A DNA stretch of 64,000 bases from Paraburkholderia nodosa DSM 21604 (GCF_000519185.1 NZ_JAFA01000001.1:62001-126000), one strand, 5' to 3'. Counted from the stretch's first letter, positions 39,878 to 49,643 are shown. Numbers and translations are program-made. Notes: generated by a model not told the origin, from the letters alone.

Positions 39878-40426
39878 ATGCGCGCCCTCGTTCCTGCCCG
39901 CTCGGCGACGCTGGGCGTACTCGCCGCCGCGTTCGCGCTGGCCGCCTGCTCGCCGACTTACGACTGGCGCACGATTTCGAACGACGCGAGCGGTTACTCG
40001 ATCGATCTGCCGGCCAAGCCCGACAAGGACGAGCGCCGCATCGACGTGAGCGGCACGCCGATGCGCATGCGCGTGCAGACGGCCGAAGTCGCCGGCGACG
40101 TGTTCGTGGTCGGCACGCTCGATCTGCCCGACGCGCAGCCCGCGACGCAGCAAAAGGCGCTCGAGTTCCTGCGCGCGGGCCTCGCGCGCAACGTGGGCGC
40201 GCCTGCCGAGGCGCACGCAGTGGCGGTGCCGCTCGCGGCGGGCGGCACGGTCGAGGGCGTGGAGATGCGCATGGCCGGCAACGCGGGCGCCAACGGCGAG
40301 ACGCGCACGATCCATGCGCGGCTCGTCGCAAAGGGCGCGCGCGCCTACCAGGTCGCGATCGTCGGGCGCACCGAGCCGCCGGTTGAGCAGATCGACCAGT
40401 TCTTCGGATCTTTCAAGCTGTACTGA
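39878..40426 (+). CDS. Putative lipoprotein
   Basis: About 182 residues. A lipoprotein signal peptide ends in the lipobox LAAC (Cys near residue 24 from this start). The mature part, YDWRTISNDASGYSIDLPAKPDKDERRI, resembles small periplasmic proteins of unknown function in Burkholderiales. I recognise no catalytic motif. The ATG at 39878 gives a standard-length signal peptide; ATGs at 39830 and 39791 are alternatives. It is transcribed divergently from tlpA. Confidence 0.75.
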   Translation: MRALVPARSATLGVLAAAFALAACSPTYDWRTISNDASGYSIDLPAKPDKDERRIDVSGTPMRMRVQTAEVAGDVFVVGTLDLPDAQPATQQKALEFLRAGLARNVGAPAEAHAVAVPLAAGGTVEGVEMRMAGNAGANGETRTIHARLVAKGARAYQVAIVGRTEPPVEQIDQFFGSFKLY

Positions 40427-40847
40427 GTTTTGGGACTCCGCAGTACGCCTCGCGCCGCGATGTTTCACTCACGCAGCGGCGGGCGTTTGGGGGACGAAGT
40501 GAAGGTTGCGCTGCAGGTAAACACGCTAATTACCGGATTTGATTGAGGGTTTACCGGTTACCCACAGGAGCTGTGGGTAACTTTGTGGAAAACAACGCCG
40601 CGTTGGCCGGAAAGGGCCGTCCTGTGGGCTTTCTGTTAGTTTTGGCCGCTTTTCTGTAAATCCAGAAGGGTAGAAGAATCAATGGGTTATCCAAACGGCC
40701 GCGGCGTAATGCGAACAATGCTCAGAACCGGGGCCAAGACGACGAAATGTGCATAAGTCAAGTCTCGACTTCGACTTATTGGCGCTATTCACATTCCCCG
40801 CAGCGCAAAGCGGCGGCGTTCTACGGCGAAACCGGCGCTGTGCATGG
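40427..40847. other. 421-bp intergenic region with DnaA-box-like motifs
   Basis: No gene is evident. The region is AT-richer than its surroundings and contains a perfect 11-bp inverted repeat, GTTACCCACAG-GAG-CTGTGGGTAAC (40557-40581). DnaA-box-like motifs are TTACCCACA in each arm, TTTTCCACA on the minus strand (40584-40592) and TTATCCAAA at 40686-40694. The region separates the lipoprotein gene from the 3' end of comM. Confidence 0.6.
40557..40592. repeat. Inverted repeat and adjacent DnaA-type box
   Basis: Two TTACCCACA motifs face each other inside a perfect 11-bp inverted repeat with a GAG loop, and TTTTCCACA, which fits TTWTNCACA, follows 3 bp later on the minus strand. The density of these 9-mers within 36 bp is far above chance, but an origin function is unlikely this far from dnaA-type genes. 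Confidence 0.6.
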
Positions 40848-42484
40848 CTACCGCTCGGCAAACACGCGCCGGTATTGCACGGCCTCCGCCACATGCGCAG
40901 CTTCGGGCATCGCGGCGCCCGCGAGATCGGCGATCGTGCGCGTGACCTTGAGCACCCGGTAGTGCGCTCGCGCCGACCAGCCGAAGCGCTCGCCCGCTTC
41001 GCGCAGCAGCGCTTCTGCGGCGGCGTCCGGCTGGCAGACTGCGTCGGTCTCGCGGCCGGTCAGTTCGCGATTGGTTTTCCCCTGGCGCGCCAGCTGGCGC
41101 TCGCGTGCCGCCTGCACGCGAGCGGCGATCGCAGCGCTCGGTTCGGCGTTCGTGCTCGCGCGAGCGGCCAGTTCGGCGGGCGGCAGCGCCGGAATCTCGA
41201 TCTGGATGTCGATGCGGTCCAGCAGCGGCCCCGAGAGCTTGCGCAAATAGCGCGCGGCGCTTTCGGGCGTGCAGCGGCAGCGACCGGCGGGGTCGCCGCG
41301 CCAGCCGCACGGGCAGGGATTCATCGCGGCGACGAGCTGACACGCGGCCGGAAAGTCGGTTTGCCACGCGGCGCGCGAAATCGTGATCGCGCCCACTTCG
41401 AGCGGCTCGCGCAGGGTTTCGAGGACGTGACGGTCGAACTCGGGCAGCTCATCCAGAAATAGCACCCCTAAATGCGCGAGCGTGATCTCGCCCGGCTGTG
41501 GCGGATTGCGGCCGCCGATCAGCGCGGCTGCACTCGATGAATGATGCGGTGCGCGAAACGGCCGCTTGCGCCATTGCTGCGGCGTGAAGCCGGCCGCGCT
41601 GGCGGAGAGCAGGGCGGCGGAGGCGAGCGCCTCGTCGTCCGTCATGGGGGGCAGGAGCCCGGGCAGGCGCGCGGCGAGCATCGACTTGCCGGCGCCCGGC
41701 GGCCCCACCATCAACAGATGGTGCCCGCCGGCCGCAGCGACTTCGAGCGCCCGGCGCGCGCCGCGCTGGCCGACCACGTCGGCCAATCGGGGGGCGCGGC
41801 GGCCGGTGCGGCTTCGAGGGCGCTCGCGCGCACGGGGGCGAGGCGCGCTTCGGGATCGACGCCGGCAAGGTGGGCGCACAGGGAGCGCAGGTCTGCCGCG
41901 CCGTACACCGCGACATCTGGCACGAGCGCCGCCTCGGCGGCGTTTTGCGCAGGCAGATAAAGCTCGGGCATGCCGGAGCGCGCTGCTTCGCCGGTTTCGG
42001 TGTCAGGAATCCGAAGGATGATGCTTTCGGCTATGGCGTCACGGCTGGACGCGGCCGCTTCGTCGACGCGCGCTGCGTGATCCCTATGCGCGCGTGCCGT
42101 GCCGCAAGCCATGGCGAACGCGCCGCGCATGGGCCGCACGGCGCCGGTGAGCGAAAGCTCGCCCGCAAACTCCCGGTGCGCGAGCGCAGCAGCCGGAAGC
42201 TGCCCGCTCGCCGCGAGAATGCCGAGGGCGATCGGCAGATCGAAGCGGCCGGATTCCTTGGGTAAATCGGCGGGCGCGAGATTGACGGTAATGCGCCTCA
42301 CCGGGAAATCGAAGCCGCAGTTCGAGAGCGCGGCGCGCACGCGCTCGCGGCTTTCGCGCACTTCGAGATCGGGCAGCCCGACGATGGAAAACGACGGCAG
42401 CCCGTTGGCGAGATGGACTTCGACGGTGACTTCGGGCGCGCGGCCAGCAGCCGGCGCGCGGCTGCGCACCACGGCAAGCGACAT
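40848..42484 (-). pseudogene. comM: comM, Mg-chelatase-like AAA+ helicase gene with frameshift
   Basis: The gene encodes the ComM/YifB family, a hexameric helicase that promotes branch migration during natural transformation. The N-terminal Lon-like half (MSLAVVRSRAP, then VGLPDLEVRESRERVRAAL and NLAPADLPKES) is read from 42484. The AAA+ half (ADVVGQRGARRALEVAAAGG, Walker A VGPPGAGKSM, FLDELPEFDR, cysteine-rich NPCPCGW) lies in another frame. The frames meet at the run of six G at 41789-41794 (C on the coding strand): one added or two removed bases would restore a protein of about 510 residues. As given, the protein would lose its ATPase part. A sequencing indel in the homopolymer, phase variation or genuine loss are all possible. 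Confidence 0.85.
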
Positions 42485-42694
42485 GGGATTCTCCGGAAGG
42501 CTCGCATGCGGGAGTGGCGCGCGTTCTACGAAGCTTCGGACTGGGCTTCGTACATGTTTCGCGCGCCGTGCATGCGCCAGGCTGGTGAGGCGTATGCCCC
42601 TTTACGGTTCCATTGCGATCACGCTACGGATCGCTTGCGGCGGTGCGGCAGTGGAGCTGCACTCGATTGCGCACAGGAGTGCGCAAAGAAATGA

Positions 42695-42952
42695 TCAGGA
42701 GGACTGGCTAGTCACCGGCAGCTTCTGCTCGAGCTCGGCCACGCGGCGCTCGAGTTCTTCGAGGCGCTGGCGCGTGCGCACGAGCACCTGCGTTTGCGCG
42801 TCGAATTCCTCGCGCGTGACGAGGTCCAGCTTCGAAAAGCCTTGCGACAACATTGCGCGAACATTGCGTTCGACATCGCGCGCCGGCGAGTTCTTGAGCA
42901 GATCGCTCACGCGCGATTGCAGATCATTGAATACGTCGTTTGGTTGCTTCAT
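42695..42952 (-). CDS. ubiK: Ubiquinone biosynthesis accessory factor UbiK (BMFP protein)
   Basis: An 85-residue BMFP-type protein: KQPNDVFNDLQSRVSDLL begins the amphipathic N-terminal helix and a C-terminal coiled coil (TRQRLEELERRVAELEQKL) mediates trimerisation. UbiK assists the Ubi complex in aerobic ubiquinone synthesis and interacts with membrane lipids. The ATG at 42952 has GGGGAA about 6 bases upstream. An NtrC-like box lies only 16 bp before the start codon, which may overlap its promoter. It is divergent from glnK. Confidence 0.88.
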   Translation of the reverse strand: MKQPNDVFNDLQSRVSDLLKNSPARDVERNVRAMLSQGFSKLDLVTREEFDAQTQVLVRTRQRLEELERRVAELEQKLPVTSQSS

Positions 42953-42967
42953 TCGATTCCCCTTCGC

Positions 42968-42984
42968 TGCACAAAAAATGTGCA
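42968..42984. promoter_or_regulatory. NtrC-type enhancer box
   Basis: TGCAC-AAAAAAT-GTGCA matches the classical NtrC site (TGCAC-N7-GTGCA) with perfect dyad symmetry. It lies about 360 bp upstream of the -24 element of glnK and 16 bp upstream of ubiK, so it could activate glnK by looping and/or block ubiK transcription. Confidence 0.6.
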
Positions 42985-43160
42985 AGTTTTGTTTCGCCTG
43001 TGCCCCGCGTTGGACCGTGATCGATCTTGGTGCGAATTCGCAGGGCCACGGCCAGGTATGCGCGGAACTGGTGCGCACCCCCGGCCCGTGTGCTTCGCAC
43101 TGTGGCGCGGCGGGCCACTTCCCGCCGCTATGCGGCGCCCAGCGCGGCAGCGATGCCTGA

Positions 43161-43820
<660 letters not shown>

Positions 43821-43859
43821 AGCTAAAGAGACCGAGACAAGAGGAAAGAGGAAACCGAG

Positions 43860-45356
43860 ATGCGCAAACTTTTGATGTCCCTGATGATGGCCGGCTCGCT
43901 GCTGGCCGGCGGCGTCGGCGCCGCGCTTGCGGACGACGCATCCGCGCCCGCCGCGGCCTCCGCGCCTGCCACCGCCGCTTCGGCGCCCGATGCGTCCGCC
44001 GCCGCTCCGGCTTCGGCGCCCGCCGCCGACGCGGCTTCGGCCCCGGCAGCCGCCGCAAGCGCCCCGGCCGACGCATCGGCTGCCGCCGCAGCCGCCGCGC
44101 CCGCCGCACCGACCGCGCCGTTCTCGGTCGATTCGTCGAAGATCAACTCGGGCGACACCGCGTGGATGCTGACCTCCACCGCGCTCGTGCTGTTCATGAC
44201 GATCCCGGGCCTCGCGCTCTTCTACGGCGGCATGGTCCGCAAGAAGAACGTGCTCGCGACGCTCATGCAGAGCTTTGCGATCACCTGCGTCGTCACCGTG
44301 ATCTGGACGGTGGTTGGCTACTCGATCGCGTTCACGCCGGGCGGCTCGTTCATCGGCGGCTTCTCGCGCATCTTCCTTGAGGGCATGAACTACATCAAGG
44401 GCGACAAGGCGACGACGCTCACCGTGAGCCACCTCGCACCGACCATCCCCGAGACGGTGTACTTCGTCTATCAGATGACGTTCGCGATCATCACGCCGGC
44501 GCTCATCACCGGTGCGTTCGCCGACCGCATGAAGTTCTCGGCGATGCTCGTGTTCATGTCGCTGTGGTCGATCATCGTCTACTCGCCGATCGCGCACATG
44601 GTGTGGGAGCCGACGGGCTGGCTCGCCAGCGCCGGCATTCTCGACTTCGCGGGTGGCACGGTCGTGCACATCAACGCCGGTATCGCGGGCCTCGTGTGCT
44701 GTCTCGTCCTCGGCAAGCGTGTGGGTTACGGCCGCGAAGTGATGGCGCCGCACAACCTCGTGCTCACGCTGATCGGCGCGGCCATGCTGTGGGTGGGCTG
44801 GTTCGGCTTCAACGCGGGTTCGGCAGTCGCGGCTGACGGCCGTGCCGGCTTCGCGATGCTCACGACGCAAGTCGCTACCGCCTGCGCCGCGCTCGGCTGG
44901 ATGTTCGCGGAGTGGATCGCCAAGGGCAAGCCGTCGGTGCTCGGCATCGCTTCGGGCGCCGTGGCGGGTCTCGTGGCCGTGACGCCGGCATCGGGCTTCG
45001 TCGGCGTGCTGGGCGCGATCGTGATCGGCGTGGTGGCGGGCGTGGTCTGCTTCTGGTCGGCGACGTGGCTCAAGCACAAGTTCAACTATGACGACTCGCT
45101 CGACGCGTTCGGCGTGCACGGCATCGGCGGCATCATCGGTGCGCTGCTGACCGGCGTGTTCGCGGTGAAGGACATCGGCGGTGCGGATGGCAGCGTCATT
45201 CTGCAAGCCAAGGGCGTGCTCACGACTCTCATCTACAGCGGCGTGGTGAGTTTCGTCCTGCTGAAGGTGATCGACATGGTGATGGGCCTGCGTGTTTCGG
45301 AAGAAGAAGAGCGCGAAGGGCTCGACGTGGTTCTGCATGGCGAGCGCGTGGAATAA
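43860..45356 (+). CDS. amtB: Ammonium transporter
   Basis: A 498-residue Amt channel. Between a cleavable signal peptide (about residues 1-24) and the first membrane helix lies an unusual 65-residue Ala/Ser/Pro stretch built from ASAPA-like units. The pore histidines are in VVHINAG and FGVHGIGG, and GLALFYGGMVRKKNVL is the family signature. About 11 membrane helices follow. It is co-transcribed with glnK, whose product plugs it. A strong terminator follows at 45406-45432. Confidence 0.95.
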   Translation: MRKLLMSLMMAGSLLAGGVGAALADDASAPAAASAPATAASAPDASAAAPASAPAADAASAPAAAASAPADASAAAAAAAPAAPTAPFSVDSSKINSGDTAWMLTSTALVLFMTIPGLALFYGGMVRKKNVLATLMQSFAITCVVTVIWTVVGYSIAFTPGGSFIGGFSRIFLEGMNYIKGDKATTLTVSHLAPTIPETVYFVYQMTFAIITPALITGAFADRMKFSAMLVFMSLWSIIVYSPIAHMVWEPTGWLASAGILDFAGGTVVHINAGIAGLVCCLVLGKRVGYGREVMAPHNLVLTLIGAAMLWVGWFGFNAGSAVAADGRAGFAMLTTQVATACAALGWMFAEWIAKGKPSVLGIASGAVAGLVAVTPASGFVGVLGAIVIGVVAGVVCFWSATWLKHKFNYDDSLDAFGVHGIGGIIGALLTGVFAVKDIGGADGSVILQAKGVLTTLIYSGVVSFVLLKVIDMVMGLRVSEEEEREGLDVVLHGERVE

Positions 45357-45405
45357 GCGCGCCGCGTTCGATGGTTTGATCTAGCAGGGCAGCAAGCAGC
45401 GACCT

Positions 45406-45432
45406 GGGCCCGCCGTTTCGGCGGGCCCTTTT
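45406..45432 (+). terminator. Intrinsic terminator after amtB
   Basis: A perfect 9-bp stem (GGGCCCGCC 45406-45414, GGCGGGCCC 45420-45428) with a GTTTC loop and a following T-run ends the glnK-amtB operon. Confidence 0.93.
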
Positions 45433-45746
45433 CTTATGCGCATCGGGCGCCGGGTGTGGGCCTTGCTCCCGCGGGAGGGAGCGAGGGTGGAATAAGTGCC
45501 TCGCCCGCGCGTTCGCATAGTGCCCCTTCAGTCCGTGGGCCCAATTGCGCCGGGCGGCGCGGGCGGTCCAGAATGGATATCCGGCGTGAATATCCGTGCG
45601 CGGAACGCTCGATTGACCCTACTGTGCTCAAGGGATTTCACGACGGAGGTTCATGAGGGCATCCCGTCTTGCAACTGGCGCAATCGTCCCCAGATAAACG
45701 ACCGGTTTCCCTACAATCAAAGCATTTCGTCTGCGAGTCACCCCTT
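45433..45746. other. Leader region of gshA, no gene seen
   Basis: About 310 bp without a convincing frame. It holds a direct repeat ATATCCG at 45577-45583 and 45590-45596 (13-bp period) and a -10-like TACAAT at 45712-45717, 30 bp before the gshA start. I see no terminator or RNA fold that stands out. Confidence 0.45.
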
Positions 45747-47036
45747 ATGGTCCCGCATCTGGTTACGGCGTTGAACGGCCCGCTCCTCGAACTGGAGCAG
45801 CGCATTCTCGACGCGACGCCGGCCATCGAGCGCTGGTTCCGCCTCGAATGGCAGGAGCACACGCCGCCGTTCTACGCTTCGGTCGACCTGCGCAACGCCG
45901 GCTTCAAGCTCGCGCCGGTCGACACCAACCTGTTTCCCGGCGCCTTCCACTGCTTGCCGCAGGAAGTGCTGCCGCTCGCCGTGCAGGCGGCCATGGCCGC
46001 CATCGAAAAGATCTGCCCGGACGCCAAGAACCTGCTGGTGATTCCGGAGATGCACACGCGCAACGCGTTCTATCTGGAGAACGTCGCGCGACTCGCCACG
46101 ATCATGCGCCAGGCGGGCCTGAACGTGCGCTTCGGCACGCTCGACGAAACGATCGCCGGGCCGGTCACGATCTCGCTCGCGGACGGCCAGAAGATCGTGC
46201 TCGAACCGCTCGAGCGGTCGCAGCGGCGCCTGGGCCTGAAGAACTTCGACCCCTGCTCGATTCTGCTGAACAACGATCTGTCGGGCGGCATTCCGCCCGT
46301 GCTCGAAAACCTGCACGAGCAGTACGTGCTGCCGCCGCTGCATGCGGGCTGGGCGGTGCGCCGCAAGTCCACGCACTTCTCCTGCTACGACGACGTGGCG
46401 AAGAAGTTCGCGAAGATGGTGGGCGTGGACCCGTGGATGATCAATCCGTACTTCGCGCACGTGGAAGGTGTCGATTTCGAGGCGCGCACGGGCGAGGAGC
46501 AAGTCGCGACCGCCATCGACGCCGTGCTCAAGAAGATCGCGAAGAAGTACCGCGAGTACGGCATCACCGAAAAGCCCTATGTCGTCATCAAGTCCGATGC
46601 CGGCACGGACGGCCGCGGCGTGATGACGGTGCACGACGCCTCGGAGGTCGCCGCACTCACGAAGCGCGAACGTGCGAAGATGTCGGCCACGAAGGACGGG
46701 CTCGAAGTGCACGACGTGATCGTGCAGGAAGGCGTCTACACGTTCGAGCACATTGGCGACGAAGTGGCCGAGCCGGTCGTGTACATGATCGACCGCTATG
46801 TGGTGGGCGGCTTCTACCGCGCGCACGGCAGCCGCGAGCGCGACCAGAACCTGAACGCGCCGGGCATGCACTTCGTGCCGCTCGGCTTCGAGCACACGGC
46901 GCTGCCCGACACGCGCGCGAAAGCGGGTGCGGCGCCGCCGAACCGCTTTTACATGTACGGCGTGGTGGCGCGGCTCGGCTTGCTGGCGGCCTCGGTCGAG
47001 CTGGAGAAGACCGACCCCGAAGCGATCCAGGTCTGA
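45747..47036 (+). CDS. gshA: Glutamate--cysteine ligase (betaproteobacterial type)
   Basis: A 429-residue enzyme of the GshA family found in betaproteobacteria and acidithiobacilli, distinct from the E. coli-type GshA. It joins glutamate and cysteine, the first step of glutathione synthesis. Recognisable blocks are DLRNAGFKLAPVDTNLFPGAFH, NNDLSGGIPP, WAVRRKSTHFSCYD, and the ATP-grasp-like VIKSDAGTDGRGVMTV. The ATG at 45747 is chosen because conservation begins with VPHLVTALNGPL. gshB follows after 135 bp on the same strand. Confidence 0.94.
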   Translation: MVPHLVTALNGPLLELEQRILDATPAIERWFRLEWQEHTPPFYASVDLRNAGFKLAPVDTNLFPGAFHCLPQEVLPLAVQAAMAAIEKICPDAKNLLVIPEMHTRNAFYLENVARLATIMRQAGLNVRFGTLDETIAGPVTISLADGQKIVLEPLERSQRRLGLKNFDPCSILLNNDLSGGIPPVLENLHEQYVLPPLHAGWAVRRKSTHFSCYDDVAKKFAKMVGVDPWMINPYFAHVEGVDFEARTGEEQVATAIDAVLKKIAKKYREYGITEKPYVVIKSDAGTDGRGVMTVHDASEVAALTKRERAKMSATKDGLEVHDVIVQEGVYTFEHIGDEVAEPVVYMIDRYVVGGFYRAHGSRERDQNLNAPGMHFVPLGFEHTALPDTRAKAGAAPPNRFYMYGVVARLGLLAASVELEKTDPEAIQV

Positions 47037-47171
47037 GCCAGCCGTCATCATTCACACAATTGAACGCAGCGCCCGCCACCGTGCGGGCGTTGCCGTCATG
47101 AAAGCAGGCACCACACCAGGCGCCATGCCAGACGTCAAGCAGCGACAGGACAGGGACAAGGCAGAGACGAT

Positions 47172-48125
47172 ATGGACATTCTCTTCATCGCCGATCCGCT
47201 CGAGCGGTTCAAGATCTACAAGGACTCGACCTACGCGATGATGGCCGAGGCCGCGAAGCGCGGCCACCGGCTCTTCGCGTGCGAGCCTCAGCATCTCGCT
47301 TGGGTGAACGGCCAGGTGGAAGCCGACGTGCGGCGCTTCACGATCATCGGCGATACGGCGGACCTGCATCGCGAAACGTGGTTCGAAGCCACGGCCGATG
47401 CGCGCGCGCTCACCGGCTTCGACGCCGTCGTCATGCGCAAGGACCCGCCGTTCGACATGGAGTACGTCACGTCGACGTGGCTGCTGGAGATCGCCGAGCG
47501 CGCGGGCGCGAAGATCTTCAACAAGCCGCAGTCGATTCGCGATCACTCGGAAAAGCTCGCCATCGGCGAATTTCCGCAGTTCGTCGCGCCGACGCTCGTC
47601 ACGCGCAGCGCGGCGCGCCTGCGCAAGTTCCATGAGGAGCACCAGGACGTGATCCTCAAGCCGCTCGACGGCATGGGCGGCATGGGCGTGTTCCGCGTGA
47701 AGGCGGACGGCATGAACCTCGGCTCGATCATCGAGATGCTGAGTCACGACGGGGCGCGCAGCGTGATGGCGCAGAAGTTCATCCCCGAAATCAAGGCCGG
47801 CGACAAGCGCATTCTGCTGATCGGCGGCGAGCCGGTGCCGTTTTCGCTCGCGCGCATTCCTCAGGGCAATGAGGTGCGTGGCAACCTGGCGGCGGGCGGA
47901 CTCGGCGTCGCGCAGCCGCTCACGGAGCGCGACATGGAGATCGCCAAGGCCCTCGGCCCGACGCTCGCGGCACGCGGCCTGCTGCTCGTAGGGCTCGACG
48001 CCATCGGCGACTGGCTCACGGAGGTCAATGTCACGAGTCCGACGTGTTTCCGCGAAATCATGGAGCAGACGGGCTTTGACGTGGCCGCCATGTTCATCGA
48101 CGCGCTGGAGCGCGCGGCGGCCTGA
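47172..48125 (+). CDS. gshB: Glutathione synthase
   Basis: A 317-residue ATP-grasp ligase adding glycine to gamma-glutamylcysteine. DILFIADPLERFKIYKDSTYAMM at the N-terminus, VMRKDPPFDMEYVT, ILKPLDGMGGMGVFRVK (ATP-binding loop) and TEVNVTSPTCFREI are canonical. Length matches the E. coli enzyme (316). It forms the glutathione unit with gshA upstream, and the PTS genes begin 438 bp downstream. Confidence 0.96.
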   Translation: MDILFIADPLERFKIYKDSTYAMMAEAAKRGHRLFACEPQHLAWVNGQVEADVRRFTIIGDTADLHRETWFEATADARALTGFDAVVMRKDPPFDMEYVTSTWLLEIAERAGAKIFNKPQSIRDHSEKLAIGEFPQFVAPTLVTRSAARLRKFHEEHQDVILKPLDGMGGMGVFRVKADGMNLGSIIEMLSHDGARSVMAQKFIPEIKAGDKRILLIGGEPVPFSLARIPQGNEVRGNLAAGGLGVAQPLTERDMEIAKALGPTLAARGLLLVGLDAIGDWLTEVNVTSPTCFREIMEQTGFDVAAMFIDALERAAA

Positions 48126-48563
48126 GTCTGGCCTGAGTCCGGCTTCGAAGCGGGGACCGGGCGCATTTGAAGCCCGCACCTGGAGCGCGGACTTGAAAGC
48201 CGCGTGTATGGCTGCATTTGCCGGATGTGGGCGCCTCGCAGGGTGGGCGCTCCATCGAGACCTTGACTGGCGGGCAGTTTCGGACCACGAAAGGTCGAGC
48301 GCGTGTGCGGAGCCTGTGAATCGCGCGCGACATCTGTCGCCGCTGTGAGCAGAACCGCCTCGCGTGCGCGAAAATGACCCTGCTACAATGCCGCGAGCCC
48401 GCGTTCCGGGCTGGCAAGCCGGCGTCGACAAGACGTTCTGGCTGCCGCGCGGCGCGTGTTCCGACCCTGCGAGCTCACGGCTGGCTGCGGGGTTGGCGCT
48501 GCAGGACGCGATCTACGGATCGTCCGAGCATCAACCGGAGCCGTTTTTTGCAGTCAAGCTGAC
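48126..48563. other. 438-bp intergenic region upstream of the PTS genes
   Basis: No convincing gene. It contains a perfect small hairpin GCGACA-TC-TGTCGC (48327-48340) and a -10-like TACAAT at 48384-48389, which would leave a leader of about 170 nt before the EIIA gene. Repeated motifs such as TTGAA(A)GC near 48168-48203 are imperfect. Confidence 0.45.
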
Positions 48564-49145
48564 ATGGCAGGGATTCTGATCATTGCGCACGCACCGCTCG
48601 CTACCGCGCTACGCGAGTGCATCGCGCATATCTATGGCGGTTGTCCGGCGCGCATCGGCGCGCTCGACGTGCTCCCCGACAGCGACCCGGCTGAAGTGGT
48701 CGCCAAGGCGAATTCGGAGATCGAGCGCTTGCGCGAGGACAACGGCGCGCTCGTGTTGACCGACATGTTCGGCGCCACGCCTTCGAACATCGCGGCGCGC
48801 CTCGCCACGGTGCCCGAAGTGCGCGTGCTGGCCGGCGTGAATCTGCCGATGCTGGTGCGTGCCGTGTGCTACCGCGCAACGCCGCTCGACACGCTCGTCG
48901 AAAAGGCGCTGGCCGGCGCGAGCAAGGGCGTCCAGACCATCGGTCCGACCATGCCGCCCGTTGCGAGCGCGAGCGAATGCGGCTGCCCGCCCACGCCCTG
49001 CACCGAGGCCGCGGCCGACGCGACAAAGCAGGCCGCGAATCCGGTAGCCGGCCAGAGCGCAAGCCAGCCTGCCGCCGCGACGCGGGGCACTGCTTGCACC
49101 GGCGGCGTTGCGGCCGGCGTTTTCAGGCCGGCAGGCAGCACCTGA
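48564..49145 (+). CDS. PTS EIIA component, mannose family
   Basis: A 193-residue protein with an EIIA-Man domain in the first 130 residues. The phosphorylatable His9 is in GILIIAHAPLA, and DMFGATPSNIAARL is a second signature. The last 60 residues are an Ala/Cys-rich tail (CGCPPTPC near 150) of unknown role. With HPr and EI downstream but no sugar-specific IIB or IIC in sight, this is a regulatory PTS, which in betaproteobacteria has been connected to PHB metabolism and virulence control. The ATG at 48564 begins the conserved domain. Confidence 0.9.
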   Translation: MAGILIIAHAPLATALRECIAHIYGGCPARIGALDVLPDSDPAEVVAKANSEIERLREDNGALVLTDMFGATPSNIAARLATVPEVRVLAGVNLPMLVRAVCYRATPLDTLVEKALAGASKGVQTIGPTMPPVASASECGCPPTPCTEAAADATKQAANPVAGQSASQPAAATRGTACTGGVAAGVFRPAGST

Positions 49146-49230
49146 AGCGGCGGCGCGCCACCGAAAGCCAACAACAAGGCACACCGAAACAACCCAGTCA
49201 CACTTCCACACACCGCGTCCGGATCGACCT

Positions 49231-49500
49231 ATGCTGCAACAAGAAACGACCATCGTGAACAAACTCGGCCTGCACGCGCGGGCGTCGGCGAAGCTGACGC
49301 AGCTCGCAGGCAACTATCAGGCGGAAATCTGGATGAGCCGCAACGGCCGCCGCATCAACGCCAAGAGCATCATGGGGGTCATGATGCTGGCGGCAGGCAT
49401 CGGCAGCACGGTGATGATCGAGACCGAAGGCCCGGACGAGGCCGACGCCATGAGCGCGCTGCTCAAGCTGATCGCCGATAAGTTCGGCGAAGGCCAGTAA
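49231..49500 (+). CDS. ptsH: Phosphocarrier protein HPr
   Basis: An 89-residue HPr. His15 in NKLGLHARASAKL accepts phosphate from EI, and Ser46 in NAKSIMGVMML corresponds to the regulatory serine phosphorylated by HPr kinase. It passes phosphate to the EIIA protein encoded upstream. An intrinsic terminator lies directly after it, so ptsI is at least partly expressed from its own promoter. Confidence 0.96.
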   Translation: MLQQETTIVNKLGLHARASAKLTQLAGNYQAEIWMSRNGRRINAKSIMGVMMLAAGIGSTVMIETEGPDEADAMSALLKLIADKFGEGQ

Positions 49501-49530
49501 GACGCGCGCAGTCGACGCGCCTTGCCCGGA

Positions 49531-49556
49531 ACGCCGCGGTTTGCCGCGGCGTTTTT
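49531..49556 (+). terminator. Intrinsic terminator between ptsH and ptsI
   Basis: A 9-bp perfect stem (ACGCCGCGG 49531-49539, CCGCGGCGT 49544-49552) with a TTTG loop runs into five T residues. It lies between ptsH and ptsI and should reduce or stop read-through. Confidence 0.9.
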
Positions 49557-49637
49557 GTTTGTGCGCGGGGAGTGCTGCACAAGGCCGCAGCCGCGCGCGA
49601 ACACGCGCGCATGGCCACATTCGGCCGCGCTGGAATT

Positions 49638-49643
49638 TATAAT
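49638..49643 (+). promoter_or_regulatory. -10 element of a probable ptsI promoter
   Basis: A consensus TATAAT stands 70 bp before the ptsI start and downstream of the ptsH terminator. No good -35 hexamer is seen at 16-18 bp spacing, so the promoter may be activator-dependent. Confidence 0.45.

Noticed and set aside
40427..40847. Chromosomal origin of replication
   Set aside because: DnaA-like boxes are present but dnaA, dnaN, rpmH, gidA or par genes are absent from the whole window and no AT-rich unwinding region is seen.
45738..47051. Long minus-strand open frame opposite gshA
   Set aside because: Same artefact: Arg/His/Val-rich, no ribosome-binding site, and the sense strand encodes a well-recognised gshA.
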